Positions 21,907-34,917 of a stretch of 64,000 nucleotides of DNA are shown in pieces. The stretch lies in assembly GCA_026214975.1 (NCBI GenBank), contig CM047813.1:35373871-35437870 (forward strand). The letters are read 5' to 3'. The notes below the pieces were generated by a model that was given only the letters and a program-made list of their open reading frames with translations, was not told the DNA's origin and did no database searches. The stretch is from Gentiana macrophylla. Lineage: Eukaryota; Streptophyta; Magnoliopsida; Gentianales; Gentianaceae. Positions within the stretch are counted from its first letter, which is position 1, and each line of letters starts with the position of its first letter. The translations under genes and the position numbers were made by a program.

Positions 21907-23607
21907 TGTTGGTCCCTTGGAAAGGCTGACACAAGTTTAGGGGGGTGAATAAACTTGTCACCAAAAACTGAATTTGAAACAGATTAGGGTTCGGATAAAA
22001 CTTGTGTGGAGTTGAGTGACTAAGTGAGATTAAATCAAACCGACTTAAGTCAAACCGAGTCAACCGGCAAATGATATAATTTTAGCCTTTATATTGATCT
22101 TGTTGTTCTGTTATGAAAATCGAGTGTTGTGAAATGCACTCGTGAATGTCGATTGTATTCGTGAGATGTATAACAATCAAGTATTACAATGCTTTGTAAG
22201 TAAATGCTAAATAAATAAGTAAATGCGTAAAGTAAATAAAGCGGATGTTATAGAGGTTCCGTGTGGTGTAATCTCAGACGCCCTCTCTTCCTCGTGGTGC
22301 GGAGGAAAATTCCACTAGAACTTCTTGAGGTGAATCTGTTACAAAAAGTCCTAAACAATAGTCCTTGGCTAATCCCTAGCTTCACTATCTAAATAATTGT
22401 ACAACAGGTAAATTGCTCGCTCTCCAAATGCTTGAACCACTTTGGTCCTTAGAGGGTAGGATTGCCTCTTCACCACCTACCACCACAAACACAGTCTACC
22501 CGATTGCTTGTCACAATCTGCCCTTGACATAACCTTCCCGGTTTGCTTCACGCCTAAACCTTTGAAATAGAATCAAAGTTGGGTGAGAATCAATAAATTG
22601 ATTCTTGTTTGTGGTTCTTCGAGTGTTGAATTCTTGATAAATTCTTTGTAGCTTGAACACTTGAAGAAATACTAGATATGATCTTGTTATAGTTCAGTGA
22701 TGATGACAATTCAAATAGTGTGCACAAATTGCTTGTTGATTCTTGTATATATTCTCTGTAGCTTTGTTTGTGCAAAGTCTTCTATTTATAGTGTGAAGTC
22801 CAACGTTCATCTGACTTTGATTTGAATTGTATCAATGTATATCTTGCAACGGTTATATTTTCTGACCGTTCCTGCTGTGTCAGTGATTCGTCCAATGAAA
22901 TTTCTTTCTCTACAACGTTCGATTGTACTTTCAGTTCGTTGGATGGCTGACTTATAAAACTGAGTTTCCTTGTCAGTTTTTCATCTGTCGATTTCTAATC
23001 GACTTGGAGCATTAACTGATATTTTATTCTTCTTCAAATATCAGTATTCCAGTTTTCATCTGATTATAATTGACTTAATCAGTACACCATGATACATTTA
23101 TCATCTAAAAATTCATTGTCCTTATGATTCTTATGTCTTCATACAAGATCCATAAAGTCGCTTCAGTCACCACAATCTTGCACAAGTCCAACTTTACGAT
23201 CCTCGACTTTAATCTTCATAATCGAGTTTGTGCCTCGGTTCTTCATTCTTCAATAATCGAGTCTGTGTCCTCGCCATCATTCTTCAAGATAAGCCAACCG
23301 AGTCTGTAACTCTTAGCGAACTTACCTTCTTCAGTAGATGTATTCTGAGTCAGTTTGTTTGTCTTGATGATTTCCAGTTTTCTAATTGATTCCTAGTTTT
23401 CAGTTTTATGACACACTATCAATTACAATGCTTGTCTGATGTAACTTATACAAAAATCAGACTCTAATAAAACTTATACATTCAGTTCTAGACATCTTTT
23501 AGCTTTCCACTATAACAGCTGGCTTCAGCACTTCATCAATGGGGTTAAGATAACATTATAATAAATAAGATGAATTATCATCAAAACATAAAATTTTATT
23601 TCCAACA
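21907..23607 (-). repeat. Sirevirus 3' LTR
   Basis: 1701 bp, TG...CA on the element strand, directly preceded on that strand by the purine tract at 23608-23630. Confidence 0.95.
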
Positions 23608-23630
23608 ATTTCCCCCTTTTTGATGATGCC
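23608..23630 (-). promoter_or_regulatory. Sirevirus polypurine tract
   Basis: The minus strand reads CATCAAAAAGGGGGAAAT immediately before the LTR TGTTGG. This is the conserved Sirevirus form. Confidence 0.9.
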
Positions 23631-23757
23631 AAAACTCTCCCTAAAAGAAAAGCTTAAAGATCAAAACAATGAGAAACAATGTAAAACTGGAAAACTGGTT
23701 TTCAATAGAATGAGCAAAAACTGGATACATGCATTTTTGTTCAAATATCTATGATTA

Positions 23758-26100
23758 AAGACTGAGCTTCTTCTTAGCTTTTTGCATGACTAAGTCATAT
23801 CTTTTTGCCTTGTCATACAAACGAATATCTTCTTCAAGTTTGGAGTCTTCCTTTGAAAAGGTCTTGTTGTAGTCAACTTGACTACTTTCTTTCCATCTTC
23901 TCCTTTGAATTAGCTTGGGTAAGCTTGAGTCTTCCAAATAGTATTTTTCAAATTCTCATTAAATCGGTTTTCATTTGTTCAACCTTGTCTTTAATCTTCA
24001 GTTTATCTTCAATCCTTCGATCCTTCTTATGTTGTGCAATTTTTTGCTTTGAGTAAATATCGGACAAAAAGTAGTTCAAGGATTCCTCAAATGCTCATCC
24101 TTGTATTTGGCTTTAATAGGATTGTAGTCTTTGATAAATCAAGTCCCACAGATCCTTTGTAAGAGTAACTCTTCTGTCTCCAGGTTGATTGTATTTTGCA
24201 ATAAGTTGATCTTCGCTTAACTCTTTCTTCAAAAATTTAGGATCGATCCAGATCTTTGTAGTTCTTCTTTAAGTCGCTTCATTTCTCTGAGTAATTTCAA
24301 TTTTCTTCCTCGCCTTCCCCTTTTTTTTGGCATCATATAAGCGATCTACCAGGGCATGGGTTGCTTTTAATCTTCTCAAATTTGTCGTTGATAATCAAGT
24401 ACTTCCTTAAGTTGAGCTTCTAACCCGTAGATATCTTTGATTAATATGCCAATGAGCTTGAGCATGAGTTTCTCTATCTATCATGCGGTTGAATCTTCAA
24501 GTTGTTGTTTGAGTAAGACAATCTCTCAAGCGAACTTGAACTTGATTTGTGAATCATCTCCAGTCTTGCATGAACCGAAACATCAGTTCTAGTTCTATAA
24601 TCAAGATATCCAGAGATGTTTGATAAAAGACCATTCTGTGTATCTCTTTGACTGAGTACTATTTTCAAGTTTTCATGAACTTTGGCCAATTCTTCCTTAG
24701 ATAGAAAATCAGAGGGATCATATGTAGCTTCCACTTGATCCTTGTCCTGAGTATTAATGACCATCAGTTGTCTGATTTCATCACTTGCTTGCTGATTGAC
24801 AGTTGTCTGGTTTTCAACTGACAATGCTTCTTGCTGTGGTACAGTTTGTGTTACTGGATGTTGTGGTTGAGTGATTGTTTGCAAAACTGTAGTATCATCA
24901 GTTTCTTTTCTTGACTTATCATGATCATCATCATCATCCTTTTTCTGGGAACTGTCTTTAGATGATGTGCCTGATTCTCTTTTCCAATTTCTCCAAAAGT
25001 GATTTTCTTCAGTCTGTAAACTGGCATCACGAGAATCTTCTGGTTGAAGTTTCATTTTCATCAGCCTTATGACTTTGTCAGCTTCGAAGACTGGTGCCGA
25101 TTGTTGAATTGACTGCTGTTGTGTTTGAGAAGTAAGAATAGCAGTGACATTGTCTTGAATATCTTCAGTTGTCAATTTTTGTTCCCCCTAAGTAGGTGCT
25201 ATCTCACTTGAGATTTTAGGGTACAAGCATCTTACAACTGATCTTTCTTCTATGGATTCTGATTTTCGCTTGGTCCTCTTTTGTTCGGGTTCTTTCTTTG
25301 AGACACACGATTGATTGCTTTGCTTCATGTTGGAAAGTTGTTTCGTGATTTCCTTTGATGTCACAGCTTTCCCTTGCTTCCTTCCTTAATTCTTTCCAAA
25401 TAAAACTGAATGATTCCACTAAGAGTTTTCTTCAGTCGGAATCTTCCATCAGTTACTTGTCCTTCAGCTTGAGCTTTTGCCATACTTTCTAATTCAACTA
25501 AATATTGCTTCTTGAATTGATTGACTATATAACTTTGCCCAATTGAATTCTATGTTGTCTCGTATTATATTCATCAAAGAAAATATTTTCTTCCGAAAGT
25601 ATATTAATCCTTTTTGATTTTCCAATGACGTGTTTGCTTTGAGCCATCACCGAGATGTCCAAATTCGGCTTGATTTTGTCGACATGAACACCGAATGCGA
25701 TTGGTTCTCAGAGATGAAGTAATCATTGCGAGAAAATCTTCTTTCTCCAATGGTAGGGTTGCTAACTCTATTGAAGTTCTTTGTTGTATTTGCGAACCCA
25801 AAGAGTGATCTCATAACTCTTTCATTGAACACAATGCGATCTCCTCGAATCATTGTAATCAAGGAGTCCTCGATTAATCGCATATTTTGCCAAAACGCGC
25901 AAAATGCCTTCCACATCTCGCTTTTCTTTGAAGCGAACTTCGAGGATGTTGTTCAATCTGGTTGCTTTTCGATTTTGTCTCGTATACACCCAAGGCTAAT
26001 AGAGTGTTTTGACACATAGCTTCATACATTTCGAGTGTTAGTTCATCCACTCTGTGATTAATCGTCTGCATCTTTCGAATCAATCAATTGCGGTGGCCAT
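23758..26100 (-). pseudogene. Sirevirus third ORF (env-like position), frame-broken
   Basis: It lies between the pol stop at 26561 and the 3' LTR, where Sireviruses carry an extra gene. The likely start is the ATG at 26100 (MATAID). Open pieces at 25874-26083, 25647-25916 and 24474-25175 belong to the same region in shifted frames. The first part contains IEDSLITMIRGDRIVFNERV, resembling plant retroelement domains with an N-terminal R/G.I.F motif. The middle is Gln/Asp/Lys-rich and the end (23755-23937) is charged and helical, likely coiled-coil. No signal peptide or membrane segment was visible, so an envelope function is not supported here; the name reflects position only. Confidence 0.7.
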
Positions 26101-26560
26101 GTTTGAGTGTGAACACAAAGAAATTTGATTTTGAAGGGTAGGTTTGAAAAGAGTCTGTTTTTCTTAATAAGAAAAATAGTGTGAACAGAGATTAAATAAA
26201 TAGGTAGAATATTCTGGCGGTTGAATGGTACAACTTTTCAAATTCCATGATGGTTTTGATAACCGATACATGTCTTTGCTTCGACAATCGTGGGTGTACA
26301 CACGAAGTCCTCGACAAAAAGAATCAGGCAATTTAATGCGATATAACCGCTTGATTTTATCTTATCAACCTTTGACCAAATTTGAATAAATTGAAAACTG
26401 ATGCTGAGGTCAATTTTATAAATAATTCAGTTCCTATCAAATTGTTCAGTTTTGTCAAATTCTTCCAATTTTTCAGTTTGAGATTGTTGATGTCAATGAC
26501 TAATCTGTTAAGTGAGCGCACCCAACATAACAAAGATTAATCCCTTGACGAATCTCCTCT

Positions 26561-29500
26561 TTAACTGACTTTGATTATTCCCAACTCGGCTCTTAATTTT
26601 GCAAATCTCTCTTGTCCAAAGGGCTTAGTAAAGATGTCTCGCCAACCGATTTTCAGTAGGTACATAAAGAACTGTTATATCCTTTTTCTCTGCATGATCT
26701 CTTATAAAGTGGTGACGAACATCAATGTGCTTTGTTCTTGAATGTAAAACTGGATTATCAGTAATTGCAATTGCACATGTGTTATCACACATTATGGGAA
26801 TTGTTCCTTCTTCTATCCCATAGTCTCTTAATTGTTGTCTGATCCATAAAACTTGAGCACAACAACTTCAAGCTGCTATATATCCAGCTTCTGCTGTTGA
26901 AGTTGAGATTGAGTTTTGCTTCTTGCTAAACCATGACACAAGTCTATTTCCTAATAACTGACATGTGCCTGATGTGCTTTTTCAGTCCACTTTGCATCCA
27001 GCATAGTCTGAATCTGAGTAAGAAATTAGCTTGAATTCTCCTTCTTTCGAATACCAAATACCAACTCCATCTGTGTCTTTTAGATATTTCAAAGTTCTCT
27101 TCACAACTGTGAGATGGCTTTCCTTTGGTCTTGACTGAAATCTTGCACAAACACCGACAGTAAAAGATATGTCTGGCCTACTTTACTTGTATAAGATAGA
27201 GTAAGCTTCCAATCATCCTTCAGTAGAGTGTTTGATCAACATCTTTACCTTCTTTATCTTCATCTAATCTGATGTTGGTCCCCATTGGTGTAGAAATTCC
27301 AAAGAGATTTCTCCATACCAAACTTTTTGATAAGTTCTCTTGTATATTTGGTTTGATGAATGAAGATTCCATCGGCTAGTTGTTTAACTTGCAATCCTAG
27401 GAAATAATTTAATTCTCCCATCATACTCATTTGAAATTTGCTTTTCATTAGACTTGCAAATTTCTCACATAGCTGTTCATTTTCTGATCCAAAGATGATA
27501 TCATCAACATAAATTTGAACAAGTAGAGTATCTTCTCCATTCTTCATCGTGAATAATGTTTTGTCGATTGTTCCTTTGATAAATCCGTTATCTACTAAAA
27601 ATTGAGACATCGTTTCGTACCAAGCTCTTGGTGCTTGTTTAAGTCCATAAAGAGCTTTCCTTAGTTTGAAAACTTTATCAGTTTGATCCTTTATTTCAAA
27701 TCCAGGTGGTTGTTGAACATACACTTCTTCTTCAAGAATTCCATTTAGAAACGCACTTTTAACATCCATCTGATAAACTTTGAATTTCTTGTGAGCTGCA
27801 TAAGCAAGAAAAAGTCTGATTGCTTCTAGTCTTGCGCGGATCAAAAGCGTAAGTTTCATCAAAATCTATGCCTTCGCTTGAGAGTATCCTTTGGCTACTA
27901 GTCCGGCTTTGTTTCTAATGACATTTCCATCTTCATCAAGTTTATTTACGAAAACCATTTGGTTCCAATGATATTGACATGAACTCGGTTTATCTACCAG
28001 TTCCCATACTTGATTTCTCTCAAATTCATTTAGTTCTTCTTGCATAGCTAATATCCAGTCTGGATCTTTCAAGGCTTTTTCAAGTTCTTTAGGTTCCGAT
28101 TGAGATAGAAAGCATGCTATCATCGCATCTAGTTGATGTCTTGTTCGAACTCCAGTTTGAGTGTCACCAATAACTTGTTCTTCAGGATGATCTCTCATCC
28201 ATTGATGTGTGTGAGTTTGTATTGGTTGATTTGTACTTTGTTCAACTGATTCTTCAAAAATCGGTTCTTGAATTTGTTCAACCGAGTCTCGATTGATGTT
28301 GTTCAAGTTGTTGAGTAGTTGGAAACTGAGGCTGATCTTGATCTGAACATTCTGAAATTTGTAGTCTTCCAACATCAACTGAAACAGGTTCTAGTGTGAT
28401 TGGTAAATCGGGACCGAGGAACGGGTTAGTCGGTCTTGATTGTTTCACCAGGAAAATTTGGTTCATCAAATACTACATGTATTGACTCTTCATGCTTGAG
28501 TGTCCTTTTATTCAATACTCTGAATGCTTTGCTGACACTTGAATATCCTAGGAAAATTCCTTCATCAGCTTTGGGTTGAAAAACGTGGAGTTGATCTTTT
28601 CCATTATTGTGTATGAAACATTTGCTTCCAAACGCATGAAAGTATGAAACATTTGGTTTTCTTCCATTCCAAATTTCATAAGGAGTCTTTTCATGTCTCT
28701 TGTTCATGAGAGCTCTGCTCGAGTGTAACAAGTCGTGTTTACCGCTTCGCGCCCAATATCTTTCGGGTAGTTTAGCTTCACGGATCATAGTCCTTCCAAA
28801 TTTTCTTTGAGCGTTCTATTTCTTCTTTCAATACACCATTTTGTTGAGGTGTTCTGTGGCGACAAGTTGGTGTAAGACACCATTTTCTTCACAATATTCA
28901 ATAATCACACTTGTTGAGGAATTCGGTTCCTTTATCGATCTTATCTTCACAATCAAAACTCCTTTCGATTCTCAAGTCTTTTAAGAAGTTCTCAGTGAGT
29001 TTTGCTTGGTTTCACTTTTCTTGGTTAGAAAGATTACCAAGGTATATCTTGAAAAATCATCTACTACCACCAATGTATACTTCTTTCCACCGATATGATT
29101 GGTGTAATAGGTCCAAATAAGTCCATATGTAGCAATTCTAGATGTCCGGTTGTTGAATCTTTGAGACTTAGTCTTGAAACTTGCCTTTGTTTGTTTTCCT
29201 CTGTTGACACGCATCATATAAGTCGCCCTTCTTATATGATATCTCTGGTAGTCCAATGACTAGTCGCTTCTTAACAAGTGTATTGATGTCATCAAAGTTG
29301 AGATGACTCGCTTTCTGTGCCACACCTAACTGATTTACGATTTGGTATGCACAAGCAAACAAGTTTCAATGACGGTCGTTGTCCAATCTACCACATACAT
29401 GTTTTCCTTCCTTCTTCCGGCTAGACAACTTGATAAGGTGATTCACGATGACACAACGCAGAATTCTTTATCAAAAGTAACTTTGTATCCCATATCACAA

Positions 29501-29712
29501 AATTGACTTGTCTTTGAGTAGATTGTAGTGTAGTCCTTCTACATAGGATACATTCTTGATTGTAAGTCCATTTCTGATTAATGTGCCAAAGCCTCTGGTG
29601 TAACCTGGTTTATCTTTACTTCCAAAATTAACTTTTGGTCCGTTCTTTTCAACGAAATTACTGAGACAGTCTTTTCTCTTTGTCATTTGTCTAGAGCAAC
29701 CACTGTCAAAGT
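26561..29712 (-). pseudogene. Sirevirus pol (protease, integrase, RT, RNase H), frame-broken
   Basis: The aspartic protease motif DSG is seen in WYFDSGCSR at about 29711-29685. The integrase zinc region and core are spread over 29362-28981 (VVVDDFSRYT), and its C-terminal part over 28788-28426 (HAFGSKCFIHNN; GIFLGYS). RT occupies about 27990-27290, with [26 protein letters not shown] and the catalytic YVDD at 27511-27500. RNase H runs to 26561, with STAEAGYIAA and NPVLHSRTKHIDVRHHFIRD. The RT segment 27862-27260 is a 200-residue uninterrupted frame, the best preserved in the element. At least six frame breaks prevent a full polyprotein. Confidence 0.93.
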
Positions 29713-31923
29713 ACCATATATCCTGCAGTGAAAATTAAAATTTTTTAGGTACCCAACTCAGTTTGGGTCCATGAGGGTCGATTAATCAAGATAAACTCGG
29801 GAATATATCCTTTTGGAATTATACGGATATTGTTGCACTTGTTTTCATATATGTAAGCCACACTCCCATAGCATCTATGTTTGGGTATGTCTTATTTATA
29901 TGATTTCTCGATCTTCCGGATCGTAATTTGTTTCCATGTTGATTTTTGTTATTAAAGCTAGAGTGGTAACCATCATTCCTTCATGCATCGAGGTATATAT
30001 TGACCTTTGTATCATGACTTATCTTGAATCGAGATTAGTCCTCTCACGAGTTTTGGTGAAACTTGTGATAAGTTTTCGATCCGGAATGATTGTCATTATT
30101 AGTTTTAATAACAAATTCGATAAAATTCCAATCATCATCGAGAGGATACAACCTTCCTTTCCCGAATGTGTGAATCTTTGAATGATTGACATTCTTGGAT
30201 TTGTTTTGATTGTAATTTTTCCGGTTCCCCGACTTCATTGGTTTTTGTGGATCTGGCGCTTGATTTGCCGTGTCGGTTTCCATTGAATACACCTTGGTCT
30301 ACCATTTGATTTAGTTTTGTAGGTAGATCTGATTTGTCTTCTTAGAAAGTCGATTTATCCAGTGTGATAACTTTGGCTTTATCGGTTCAAAAATTTTCGG
30401 TTTGTGGAACTTGCTCAACTACAAACTTAATACCAGTTTTGGTACTTAGCCCAGCGGCTTTGCTAGTTCCATTCTTCGAAGATTGCTATGTATCAAATCC
30501 TAACCCAGTTTTGTCTCCATATGGCTTTCCGATTTGAATCCAATGAATTGAACTTGATTGAGCAAACGATTCGATTGCTTACTACTTGATGTGATGAGAT
30601 CGATCTTTCCGATCTTTCCTTTATCGCTTTTAGTCGGTTTCAACATTTTTAATTCAGACTTCAATCTTTCAACTTCAAGAATTAGACTTTCTTTCTCAGC
30701 TTTGATTGATTCATAACCAGCTTGTATGGTTACTAGCTGATTCATCAATTCATCAAGAGTTTCTTCTAATTCTAGATTTTTTGGATTGGAGTTAGCAGTC
30801 GAAGAACATGCATTCATCTTGGAAATCTGAGCTGAGGAATATTTAGAGTTTGATTCACATAACTCATTTGGATCTTCCATGTGTGCCATTAAAGCTGTGT
30901 CATCTGATAATCTTTCAGTACCGGCTTCATAATCTGATTCATCTCCAAAGCAAAGTGCTCTTCTACCAACTCTCCTTGGTGGTGTCTTCTTGATCGCCTC
31001 CGACATTCACTTTATAGTGTCCTGGTTTCTTGCAGCTTGAAACAGAGGTATTCATCGTCTTTTCTTTTCTCAGAGTCCTTTTGATGAACTTTTGAGTGAC
31101 TGGATGTCCACTCTTCATTCTTCGATTCTGTTCATCATTAGAGCCATTTGTTCTTCCATTTCATCCAATTCATGAATATTGTTAGATGAGTTTTCTTGAA
31201 TCTCATTTGATGTCGCTTTGCAAGTCTTTGTGGTCTTTGGTTCTTCCAGAGCTTTGATTATTGCAAATTGTGGTTGTGAAATCTTCACTTGAATTCATAA
31301 GCTTTCGATCTGAAAAGATCTTGAATGAATCTTCTACATCAAGTCTCCTGGATTCTTCCATAGCATGACCTTCATTTTCCAAAGACATTTGGCAATGCCT
31401 TCAATATTCTAGTGTTGATGACTTTCTTTGAGTATTCAATCTTAAGTAGATCTAGTTCATCCATAATAGCATCAATCTTGTCTCCATTTGATCAATGGTT
31501 TCTCCGATTTCATCTTGAAATTCTCAAACTTTTTCTTTGCAACGGAAATTTTATTTTCCTTGATTGAATCTGCTCCTTCACAAACTAACCGAAGTTTGTC
31601 CCACATTTCTTTGGCGCTTGTGCATTCTTTCACCTTCAAGTACATGTTGTCAGTAAAGGGTTACGAGGATAAAGTCCATGGCAACATTGTTGAGATTGTT
31701 TCGCTTGCGATCATCACTAGTCCATTCAGATTTGGGTTTTGGAACTCGAACTTGTCTGTCACACCTTTAGTTTGCATGTAGGTGATCCGAATTGGTCCAT
31801 CGCTTAGTACATCCATCATTTCATCATGAGTAGTCGCTAGGAATGCTCATCACGATGTTTGTATTCACAAATCTGTCCCATGTTGCACATAAGCATTTGT
31901 CTTGCATATTGATTGTTATCCAT
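29713..31923 (-). pseudogene. Sirevirus gag, frame-broken
   Basis: The likely start is the ATG at 31923 (MDNNQYARQM). The UBN2-type core is visible at about 31630-31510 (AKEMWDKLRLVCEGADSIKE). Further pieces are 31388-31203 and 31006-30500, the latter a 168-residue frame with an acidic stretch and a predicted coiled-coil (LVTIQAGYESIKAEKESLIL). The zinc-knuckle region is not clearly intact. Gag would form the capsid-like particle. Confidence 0.85.
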
Positions 31924-32023
31924 TGTGAGTGAGTGAAGCTCGATCAGTAGATTAATTTAAAATCGAGCTTTCAAATAAGAACAACTAGAGGATAACGAGC
32001 AAATGATATCTCGGTTAAAGAAA

Positions 32024-32038
32024 CCTGGCTCGATACCA
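32024..32038 (-). promoter_or_regulatory. Sirevirus primer-binding site
   Basis: The minus strand reads TGGTATCGAGCCAGG two bases after the 5' LTR end; complementary to initiator Met tRNA with small mismatches. Confidence 0.9.
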
Positions 32039-32040
32039 AT

Positions 32041-33745
32041 TGTTGGTCCATTGGAAAGGTGACACAAGTTTAGGGGGTGAATAAACTTGTCACCAAAAAC
32101 CGAATTTGAAACAGTTAGGTTCGATAAAACTTGTGTGGAGTTGAGTGACTAAGTGAGATTAAATCAAACCGACTTAAGTCAAACCGAGTCAACCGGCAAT
32201 GATATAATTTTAGCCTTTATATTGATCTTGTTGTTCTGCATATGAAAATCGAGTGTTGTGAATCGACTCGTGAATGTCGGGCCAGATTGTGAGATGTATA
32301 ACAATCAAGTATCACAATCTCTGTAAGTAAATGCTAAATAAATAAGTAAATGCGTAAAGTAAATAAAGGCGAGATGTTATAGAGGTTCCGTGTGGTGTAA
32401 TCCTCATGACGCCCTCTCTTCCACTGTGGTGCGGAGGAAAATTCCACTAGAACTTCTTGAGGTGAATCATTACAAAAAAGTCCTAAACAATAGTCCTTGG
32501 CTAATCCCTAGCTTCACTATCTAAACAATTGTAGAACAGTAAATTGCGCTCTCCAAATGCTTGAACCACTTTGGTCCTTAGAGGGTAGGATTGCCTCTTC
32601 ACCACTACCACCACAAACACAAATTACCCGATTTGCTTGTCACAATCGCCCTGACAAAACCTTCCCGGTTTGCTTCACAGTCTAAACCTTTGAAATAGAA
32701 TCAAAGTTGGGCTGAGAATCAATAAATTGATTCTTGTTTGTGGTTCTTCAGAGTGTTGAATTCTTGATAAATTCTTTGTAGCTTGAACACTTGAAGAAAT
32801 ACTAGATATGATCTTGTTATAGTTCAGTGATGATGACAATTCAAATAGTGTGCACAAATTGCTTGTTGATTCTTGTATATATTCTCTGTAGCTTTGTTTG
32901 TGCAAAGTCTTCTATTTATAGTGTGAAGTCCAACGTTCATCTGACTTTGATTTGAATTGTATCAACGTATATCTTGCAACGGTTATATTTTCTGACCGTT
33001 CTCGCCATGTCGATGATTCATCCAATGAAATTTCTTTCTACAACGCTTCGATTGTACTTTCGATTCGTTGGATGGTGACTTATAAAACCGGAGTTTCCTT
33101 GTCGCTTTTTCATCTCGTCGATTTCTAACCGACTTGGAGCATTAATCGAGATTTTATTCTTCTTCAAATATCAAGATACTCGCTTTTATCTCGATTATAA
33201 TTGACTTAATCGTGAGTACACCATGATACATTTATCATTTAAAAATTCATTGTCCTTATGATTCTTAGGTCTTCATACAAGATCCATAAAGTCGATTCAG
33301 TCACCACAATCTTGCTCAAGTCCAACTTTACAGATCTCGACTTTAATCTTCATAATCGAGTTTGTGCCTCGGTTCTTCATTCTTCAATAATCGAGTCAGT
33401 GTCCTCTCTTTCTTCATTCTTCAAGATAAGCCAACCGAGTCAGAAACTCTCAAATAACTTACCTTCTTCATAGATGTATTCCGAGTCGCTTTGTTTGTCT
33501 TGATGATTTCGATTTTCTAATTGATTCCCGGTTTTCGCTTTCGACACACTATCAATTACAATTGCTTGTCTGATGTAACTTATATACAAAAATCGGACTT
33601 CAATAAAACTTATACATTCGATTCTAGACATCTTTTAGCTTTCCACTATAACAAATTGGCTTGAAAGACTTCATCAATGGGGTTAAGATAACATTATAAT
33701 AAATAAGATGAATTATCATCAAAACATAAAATTTTATTTCCAACA
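32041..33745 (-). repeat. Sirevirus 5' LTR
   Basis: 1705 bp; pairs along its whole length with 21907-23607. Confidence 0.95.
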
Positions 33746-34078
33746 GTTTATTTTCTTTTTTCATAAGGGCTGTACTAAACTTGTTGTTCTTTTGCTCCTA
33801 GACTTTTGTAAGTTATGTTTGTACTTTTAAGAGCTCCTATTGTGTAAGTCTTTGGGTTTTTCGTCATTGTAAATTAACTATCTATCTTTGGTATGGTTAA
33901 TTTCCATTCTTAGTAGCATTTATGTTTTTACCCGAGTCTTTTTAGCTTCCGTTTGCTTTTATTTGATACGACGACGTAGAAGCTTGCGTATAATATTAGA
34001 TTTATTTAATGCTATACGCGCCGAACGTTTCTCTTTTGGATAAGGACTTGGTATCCGGGAGCGGGGCGTTACAGCATA

Positions 34079-34842
34079 AACATATTCCCAATATATTACT
34101 TCAATTAACAATAAATAATCAACATTTATTGCATTGTATTATTAAAATAATCAAAGGACAACTTAGTCATTTACCCTATTTTTTAGATACGTTAATTACT
34201 TTCTTAATCTGTGTGAATCATCTATATGCGACTATTAAAAACAAATTTTCCTGTAACACGTACCATCCAACACAACAAACTCGACACCTACCATTGAATT
34301 TCTAAGTTTGGGACAAACAAGATAATAAAATAGTCATCTCTTACTTATTTCAATTCTTCAATAATTTCACATTCAAATGAAAAGAACATGTGATATATTT
34401 TTGGGGTTCATTTAGTTAGAACATATTCGTGATTATATTTTTTCCAAAACATTGGCTCTGATTTTTATTGTCTTAATAATGTTATTTTCCAGCATAATCT
34501 AATTATAAGGAAATAAAAGACAAACATATAAAAAAACTAATGTTTATAAATGCATTTATTGATCGAATATGTCAAACCTTACAAATAAAATAATCAAAAA
34601 ATATCTATGATGAAGTTCATCAACATCATTAAAAGAAGTAAGTCATTCAATTCAGCATTCACATATTTCAAATATTGGTGTTGATGAAGTGGAAAGAGAA
34701 GAAGGAGTTAGCGGTGGTGGGTTGTGAACTAACATGTACTTGAAATTCTCTTAAATGATTGGAAATTGAAGACAAGTTTATGAATGATCAACAAAATTTG
34801 AATCCTTAGGATATGGAATTAATAATAGTTCATTAATACATT

Positions 34843-34846
<4 letters not shown>
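34079..34846. other. Right interior of the split hAT element
   Basis: AT-rich, non-coding. A 98-residue open frame at 34009-34305 runs across the solo LTR/hAT junction and so cannot be a real gene. Confidence 0.6.

Positions 34847-34913
<67 letters not shown>
34847..34913. repeat. (AT)n microsatellite inside the hAT element
   Basis: Pure AT dinucleotide tract of about 33 units. Confidence 0.97.

Positions 34914-34917
<4 letters not shown>

Larger units (their letters stand above)
21907..33745 (-). mobile_element. Full-length Sirevirus (Ty1/copia, SIRE/Maximus lineage)
   Basis: LTRs at 32041-33745 (5') and 21907-23607 (3') start TGTTGGAAATAAAATTTTAT and end ACCAACA on the minus strand. A perfect 5-bp duplication GTTTA flanks it (21902-21906 and 33746-33750). 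The PBS, gag, pol and a third ORF follow in order, and the 3' end shows the AAAAAGGGGGAAAT purine tract that is characteristic of Sireviruses. At 11.8 kb the size fits that lineage. All three coding regions carry frameshifts or stops. The LTRs are similar but show many small clustered differences, discussed in the findings. Confidence 0.95.
16087..34073 (+). mobile_element. Solo LTR (probably Ty3/gypsy), split by a MULE and a Sirevirus
   Basis: Starts TGTAACATCCCG and ends GGGGCGTTACA (TG...CA with imperfect inverted ends), with a perfect 5-bp target duplication GCATA at 16082-16086 and 34074-34078. Pieces belonging to it are about 16087-16285, 20505-21906 and 33751-34073, together about 1.9 kb. 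No PBS, PPT or coding region is attached, so it is a solo LTR. The same family occurs in opposite orientation at 35229-59272; shared words include GTAAGAGG.TCTTCCTA, TGCATTGTGGGG and GGATAAGGACT. The gypsy chromovirus assignment rests on the terminal sequence style only. Confidence 0.85.

Noticed and set aside
23758..26100. Genuine envelope gene of a retrovirus-like element
   Set aside because: No signal peptide or transmembrane segment visible; only the position is env-like.
34009..34305. 98-residue plus-strand frame
   Set aside because: Crosses the boundary between the solo LTR, its target duplication and the hAT interior.
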